This document shows, piece after piece, positions 18,521 to 22,214 of a stretch of 22,214 bases of DNA. The stretch spans positions 1 through 22,214 of IMG/VR virus record IMGVR_UViG_3300017960_000303, one strand, 5' to 3'. Numbering within the stretch: the first letter of the stretch is position 1; each line of letters starts with the position of its first letter. Source of the stretch: a virus. A program made the position numbers and the translations under genes. The notes under the pieces were generated by a model. That model was given only the letters and a program-made list of their open reading frames with translations. It had not been told where the DNA came from and searched no databases.

Positions 18521-20081
18521 AAACACAAAGAGAATGCTCAAGGCTGCTCTAAACTATCGCAGCAAAGGTCTCTCTGTTATTCCAGTCGGTGAGAACAAGA
18601 AGCCAATCTTTCCGTGGAAGAAGTATACGAAAACTCTCCCAACGAAAGAGCAGATCAAAGAATGGTGGTCAGAATATCCCGATGCTAATCTTGCTATCAT
18701 CACTGGAGAGATCTCAAACTTAACTGTCGTCGACGTTGAGAAAGATGGAGAGACAGATGGTTATCCTGAGACTCTTACTTGTAAGACAGGTGGAGGTGGG
18801 TTTCATTTTTATTATCAATACTCTGAACGCTTCAAGAATAAGGTAAGAGTCAGAGAACTTACTGATATAAGAAACGACTCAGGCTATGTTGTAGCTCCTC
18901 CATCAATACATCAATCTGGCAAAAGATACAAGTGGTTCGCTCGGAATAAGATAGCACCGTTCCCAGTCAAGCTATTTTATAAAGAGGCAGAGAAGCAAGC
19001 TAAGACTGATGAATGGGAAGAGTCTCTCGAGGGAGTCTCAGAAGGAAGCCGTAATGAGACTGCTGCTAAAGTATGTGGTCTCTTCTTAACAAAGACAAGT
19101 TACAAACTCTGGGAACGTATTGCTTGGCCAGCTGTTAAAGAATGGAACAAGCAAAACGATCCGCCGCTAAGCAACAAAGAACTCCGTGGAGTCTACGATA
19201 GTATAGCAAGTCGAGTCACTTACCATCGTGAAGACACTGAGCAAGAAGTCTTAGCACTTGTCGATGTTACGAAAGAACATAAGGAAGTAATGAAGAGAAG
19301 ACGCGGCGGTCTTGAGTCAGGAGTACCTTCTGGCTTTGAGCAACTCGATCGGAAGTTAAATGGTGGTTTCAAGAAGGGTGACTTTATTGTCATCGGAGCA
19401 AGGCCATCAGTTGGAAAGACAGCACTGGCACTAACGCTTGCGTATAATGCAGCACTGAAAGACTTTAAGATACTGTTTTTCTCTATTGAGATGAGTTCTA
19501 TTGATGTATATGATAGGATCTTATCTTTTATAACGAAAAAACGTTGCAGCGATATTATACAAGGCAAGCTAAAGAAAGAGCTTCAAACAAAAGCATACCG
19601 CAGAGCTAACAAACTCGGGATCTCGATCGTTGAGTTAGCGAAAGCTACTTCATCAGAAGTGATTGAGGTTACAAAACAGCATCTCATCACGTCAGACGTT
19701 GACATGATTATCGTAGACTACCTTCAGTTCTTACGAGACGATGGTAGAAACAAATCAGAAGCGAATCGTGTTGGGAACATCTCAAAGAACCTCAAGATGC
19801 TCGCTCGTATGACAAACATACCAGTGATAGCACCAGCACAACTTAATCGTAAAGCAGAGGGCCGTGGTCACGGTAACCCAAAGCTGCAAGACTTAAGAGA
19901 CTCTGGTAACATCGAAGCAGATGCAGATGTTGTATTCTTACTACATCGTAGTCTCTCAATGGAACACAGAGAGAATGCTTTCTTAGATATTGCTAAGAAT
20001 AGAAAAGGAGAGACTGGTGCAGTACGTCTACGCTTTAACTCAAGGACAACGAGATTTGAGATCAATGACCAAGCGCCTTAA
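18513..20081 (+). CDS. PrimPol-DnaB fusion primase-helicase
   Basis: A 522-residue replication protein. Residues about 1-160 are an archaeo-eukaryotic-type primase/polymerase domain: VVDVEKDG (Asp74, Glu76), GGGGFHFYY (His98) and DIRNDSGYVVAPPS. A PriCT-like linker follows (SEGSRNETAAKVCGLFLT, 176-193). Residues from about 265 form a DnaB-family RecA-fold helicase with Walker A GARPSVGKT (295-303), Walker B IIVDYLQF (399-406), a Gln-rich H4-like APAQLNRKA, and arginine-finger-type AKNRKGETG. One protein could both unwind and prime. It overlaps the next gene by 17 bases. Confidence 0.9.
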   Translation: MTKNTKRMLKAALNYRSKGLSVIPVGENKKPIFPWKKYTKTLPTKEQIKEWWSEYPDANLAIITGEISNLTVVDVEKDGETDGYPETLTCKTGGGGFHFYYQYSERFKNKVRVRELTDIRNDSGYVVAPPSIHQSGKRYKWFARNKIAPFPVKLFYKEAEKQAKTDEWEESLEGVSEGSRNETAAKVCGLFLTKTSYKLWERIAWPAVKEWNKQNDPPLSNKELRGVYDSIASRVTYHREDTEQEVLALVDVTKEHKEVMKRRRGGLESGVPSGFEQLDRKLNGGFKKGDFIVIGARPSVGKTALALTLAYNAALKDFKILFFSIEMSSIDVYDRILSFITKKRCSDIIQGKLKKELQTKAYRRANKLGISIVELAKATSSEVIEVTKQHLITSDVDMIIVDYLQFLRDDGRNKSEANRVGNISKNLKMLARMTNIPVIAPAQLNRKAEGRGHGNPKLQDLRDSGNIEADADVVFLLHRSLSMEHRENAFLDIAKNRKGETGAVRLRFNSRTTRFEINDQAP

Positions 20082-20616
20082 AGAATTCTACGATGACCTT
20101 GCTGAGGACTTATACTATCCGTATAGGATGATAAGTAATCCTGCAGTAGTTGGCGTTGGAGAAGTTGGTAAGATAATGTTTGTTAGCTTATGTCCAGCAA
20201 AGTTAAATGATAGGAAAAACTTTGAGCAGTTCTTTAACAGACAATTGAAGAAGGTTGATCTGAGTCCAAGAGATTACTTCTTCACACATCTCTCCAAGAC
20301 TTCAATCATTGGAGATAAGAATGGTACACTTGGACCAGCACTACGTGATCGCTTCCGCCGTGATCTACGGTTTGAGATTATACAAGTGAGACCGATGCTA
20401 GTTGTACTATTGGGCAAGATCGTGCAAGAGTTCTTCGCAGTTAAGCAGATGCATTTACCAAAGCGTAAGAGGTTTGGTACCCGACGATGTCTTCTCGTTG
20501 GGATCCATCACCCGGGTTATGCGAGAAGATCGTCAGCTGCAGCAAAGAAAACGACAGACGATCTAGCCTATCTAAGTAAACTCTATCGAGAATTACTATG
20601 GCTAAAAAATACTTAG
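20065..20616 (+). CDS. Uracil-DNA-glycosylase-superfamily protein
   Basis: A 183-residue protein. GEVGKIMFVSLCPAKLNDRK resembles the first active-site segment of family 4/5-like glycosylases. VVLLGKIVQEFF marks the central strand and helix, and GIHHPGYARR corresponds to the C-terminal HPS/HPG-type loop that inserts in DNA. The cysteines needed for the Fe-S cluster of family 4 are absent. The frame opens earlier, but ATG at 20065 avoids deep overlap with the helicase. Roles could be uracil excision, a related base repair, or a divergent non-catalytic function. Confidence 0.72.
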   Translation: MTKRLKEFYDDLAEDLYYPYRMISNPAVVGVGEVGKIMFVSLCPAKLNDRKNFEQFFNRQLKKVDLSPRDYFFTHLSKTSIIGDKNGTLGPALRDRFRRDLRFEIIQVRPMLVVLLGKIVQEFFAVKQMHLPKRKRFGTRRCLLVGIHHPGYARRSSAAAKKTTDDLAYLSKLYRELLWLKNT

Positions 20617-21044
20617 ACAAGAAGCTTCTCAAAGCCTCGAAAGAAGGTTCATCTTTTATCAAGTTAGTAACAGGTGAATCAGTAATAGGCGAGTATGTAG
20701 GCTATGATACAGTCTACTCTGAGAAGTATAAGAAAGACAACTTCCATTTCCTCTTTGATATCGAAGGAGATGAGAAGAAACTATCGACTTCGTCAGCCAA
20801 AGTTCTTCGGAAGATGGCACAAATCGAGCCAGGTACAATCGTTGAGATCACTCGCTTAGGAGAAGCAGGTGACACAGATTACTCATTCGACCCAGTCGAT
20901 GACGATGACTATGACGAGAAGCCAAAGAAGAAAAAGAAGAAGACTGTCAAGAAAAAGAAAAAGAAGAAAGCAGTTGTCGAAGACGACGATGACGATGATG
21001 ACGACTTAGACGATGACCTTGACGACGATGACGAAGAAGACTAG
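20598..21044 (+). CDS. SSB-like protein with acidic tail
   Basis: A 148-residue protein. Residues 17-95 (SGESVIGEYVGY-like strands: FIKLVTGESVIGEYVGYDTV, FHFLFDIEGDEKKLSTSS, GTIVEITRLGEAGDTDYSF) suggest an OB-fold. A Lys-rich stretch (about 109-126) is followed by an almost pure Asp/Glu C-terminus, the tail typical of ssDNA-binding proteins that recruits partners. It lies between the glycosylase-like gene and a charged-tail protein. The OB-fold and ssDNA binding are inferred from pattern. It overlaps the preceding gene by 19 bases. Confidence 0.6.
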   Translation: MAKKYLDKKLLKASKEGSSFIKLVTGESVIGEYVGYDTVYSEKYKKDNFHFLFDIEGDEKKLSTSSAKVLRKMAQIEPGTIVEITRLGEAGDTDYSFDPVDDDDYDEKPKKKKKKTVKKKKKKKAVVEDDDDDDDDLDDDLDDDDEED

Positions 21045-21738
21045 TATCTTGGACCTCGTTCAAGAGGAACAAGCGTACAATAAAAAGTTGCTTGCAGACA
21101 GGAACATACTGTTCAAAGAAGAAGAGCAACATCTTAAAGACTTAAAATTAATCAAGTCTCCACGGAGACCTAAAAACAAGATGGCAAAATCAACTAAAGA
21201 ACGTCTCGTCACTAAGACCTCTTGGGCAGTCACGACTCTTATTGATGACTTTGATGAGCACGGTCCAACAAAAAAGTCCATTCGCGTTCTTCGCAAAGCT
21301 CTCTCAGAGCTAATGAACGAACGCTTCCCACGGAAGGGAAAGAAAGTTAAGCTGAAAAAGTATGATCCACCAGCAGATGAACTCCCAGAAGAAGAAGCTG
21401 ATGTAGAGGAGGAAGAAGAGATGGAAGAAGAAGATCTCAAGCCAGCGAAGAAATCAAAAAAGAAAGCAAAACCTGAACCAGAAGAAGACGATGATGAAGA
21501 AGATGAAGACGAGGATGAGGAAGATGAAGACGAGGAAGAAGACGAAGAAGAAGACGATGACGAAGAAGAGGAAGAGGACGATGAGGAAGAAGAAGATGAC
21601 GATGAGGAAGAAGATGACGACGAAGAAGAAGATGAAGACGAAGAAGAAGATGAAGACGAAGAAGAGGAAGAAGAAAAACCTCGCAAGAAAGCTGCTCCAC
21701 GTAAGAAAGCAAAGCCGGCAAAGAAACGAAAAAAATAA
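21028..21738 (+). CDS. Protein with giant acidic low-complexity tail
   Basis: A 236-residue protein from ATG at 21028; another ATG at 21013 is possible. The front (ILDLVQEEQAYNKKLLADRN, then a helical KKSIRVLRKALSELMNERF) is ordered-looking, up to about residue 115. About 100 residues of almost only Glu and Asp follow, then a Lys/Arg/Ala/Pro end (KPRKKAAPRKKAKPAKKRKK). The coding DNA is a GAAGA/GATGA-rich tract. Acidic tails can mimic DNA or bind basic proteins, but no family is recognised. Slippage may vary its length. Its stop overlaps the kinase start by one base (TAATG). Confidence 0.68.
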   Translation: MTKKTSILDLVQEEQAYNKKLLADRNILFKEEEQHLKDLKLIKSPRRPKNKMAKSTKERLVTKTSWAVTTLIDDFDEHGPTKKSIRVLRKALSELMNERFPRKGKKVKLKKYDPPADELPEEEADVEEEEEMEEEDLKPAKKSKKKAKPEPEEDDDEEDEDEDEEDEDEEEDEEEDDDEEEEEDDEEEEDDDEEEDDDEEEDEDEEEDEDEEEEEEKPRKKAAPRKKAKPAKKRKK

Positions 21739-22214
21739 TGCTGATCCTCGTTGAGGGATGTGATAAGACTGGAAAGTCTACTCTAATCAATGGACTGAAA
21801 GATAAGCTACCAGGTGCGGTAGTAATCAAGAACCCTTTCAAGCCGGAGAGAGGACCTCTCTTTGTTAACGGTGTCTACGCAGGGATGTACAATTCTCTGC
21901 GTAGTCACCTTGACAAACACTCAGTCCCGATTTTTATAGACAGAAGTCATATCACTGAACTCGTCTATGCTAAAGTACTAAGAGGATATGATGCGCGAGA
22001 ATATTTTGAGTGGGATGAATATGAGACTAGTCTACTAGAGTATAGTATAGTACTATATACGTATGCTAACGTACGTACTATTAAAGCTAGGTTCGTTACA
22101 GATAAGGAGACATACGTTGAACCGAGCTTTATCTCGCTACTGCTAGATGAATACGATGAGTACTTTAAGCATAGTAATTTAAGAAGACTAAGATTAGATA
22201 GTGGAGTACTTAAA
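21738..22214 (+). CDS. Deoxynucleoside monophosphate kinase-like (dTMP kinase family), 3' end cut
   Basis: 159 codons with no stop before the window edge. The protein begins MLILVEGCDKTGKSTLINGL, a P-loop (GCDKTGKST) like that of thymidylate kinases. IFIDRSHITELVYAKVL holds the conserved DR motif used in dNMP binding. The enzyme would phosphorylate dTMP or a related dNMP to supply DNA precursors for the adjacent replication genes. From about 22030 the DNA is unusually rich in TAGTA, GTAC and CTAG words, resembling the control region, although the reading frame stays open. The start is coupled to the preceding stop (TAATG). Confidence 0.82.
   Translation, partial: MLILVEGCDKTGKSTLINGLKDKLPGAVVIKNPFKPERGPLFVNGVYAGMYNSLRSHLDKHSVPIFIDRSHITELVYAKVLRGYDAREYFEWDEYETSLLEYSIVLYTYANVRTIKARFVTDKETYVEPSFISLLLDEYDEYFKHSNLRRLRLDSGVLK

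Noticed and set aside
21060-21841. Long minus-strand and alternate-frame ORFs of Ser, Leu/His or Lys/Met runs over the acidic tract
   Set aside because: They are mirror translations of the GAAGA/GATGA repeat that encodes the Asp/Glu tail. The same applies to Ser-rich frames over 2565-2783.

Overview
The window is a fragment of a tailed double-stranded DNA phage (or prophage). A leftward head-morphogenesis operon (terminase, portal, scaffold-like protein, decoration-like protein, major capsid protein) lies back to back with a rightward early and replication region (small early proteins, a T4 endonuclease V-like protein, a RecB/Cas4-like nuclease, a PrimPol-DnaB replicase, a uracil-DNA-glycosylase-like protein, an SSB-like protein and a dNMP kinase). 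No integrase, repressor, tail or lysis gene is recognisable, and both edges cut a gene. Most starts lack a Shine-Dalgarno sequence, the recognisable promoters are sigma70-like (TTTACA-17-TATAAT), and TGA, TAA and TAG all act as stops. The host is probably a bacterium that relies on leader-type, non-SD initiation. A Patescibacteria-type host is possible but not shown.

Layout. Positions 1-10936, minus strand: reading leftward from a winged-helix-like gene come two unknown proteins, small and large terminase, portal, an unknown protein, a scaffold-like protein, a decoration-like protein and the major capsid protein. After a terminator-like hairpin come a SAP/HeH-like protein with charged tails, two membrane-anchored or exported proteins, a small beta-rich protein, a coiled-coil protein and a cut gene. 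Positions 10937-11846: a 910-base control region with divergent promoters, a 5-base tandem repeat, a direct repeat and a CpG-rich stretch. Positions 11847-16050, plus strand: an array of small early genes separated by structured intergenic elements. Positions 16061-22214: tightly packed replication and nucleotide-metabolism genes.

The most unusual content is the early-gene array. Six intergenic regions (E0-E5) start at the stop codon of the gene before with AACTCTCG (E0 follows an extra T). They then form an 11-14 bp stem whose sequence differs between copies but whose pairing is kept, and most close with a box complementary to the opening (GAGTT or AGTT). A shared leader ending in AATTAAAGAGCACGTATG, or a variant of it, often follows. 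One copy also carries a promoter. Further stop-proximal hairpins with unrelated sequences occur at 15191-15280, 15482-15587 and 15968-16015. The closest known parallel is the promoter-early-stem-loop cassettes of T4-type phages, but these boxes and their anchoring at the stop codon are not something I recognise. The loop of E5 contains a 12-base exact complement of the shared leader.

How the genes work together: rightward transcription from 11744 and 13524 would express host-takeover and repair proteins, then replication (PrimPol-helicase, SSB-like protein, nuclease) and dNTP supply (dNMP kinase). Leftward transcription from about 11584 would express packaging and capsid genes through an unusually long untranslated leader of about 640 bases.
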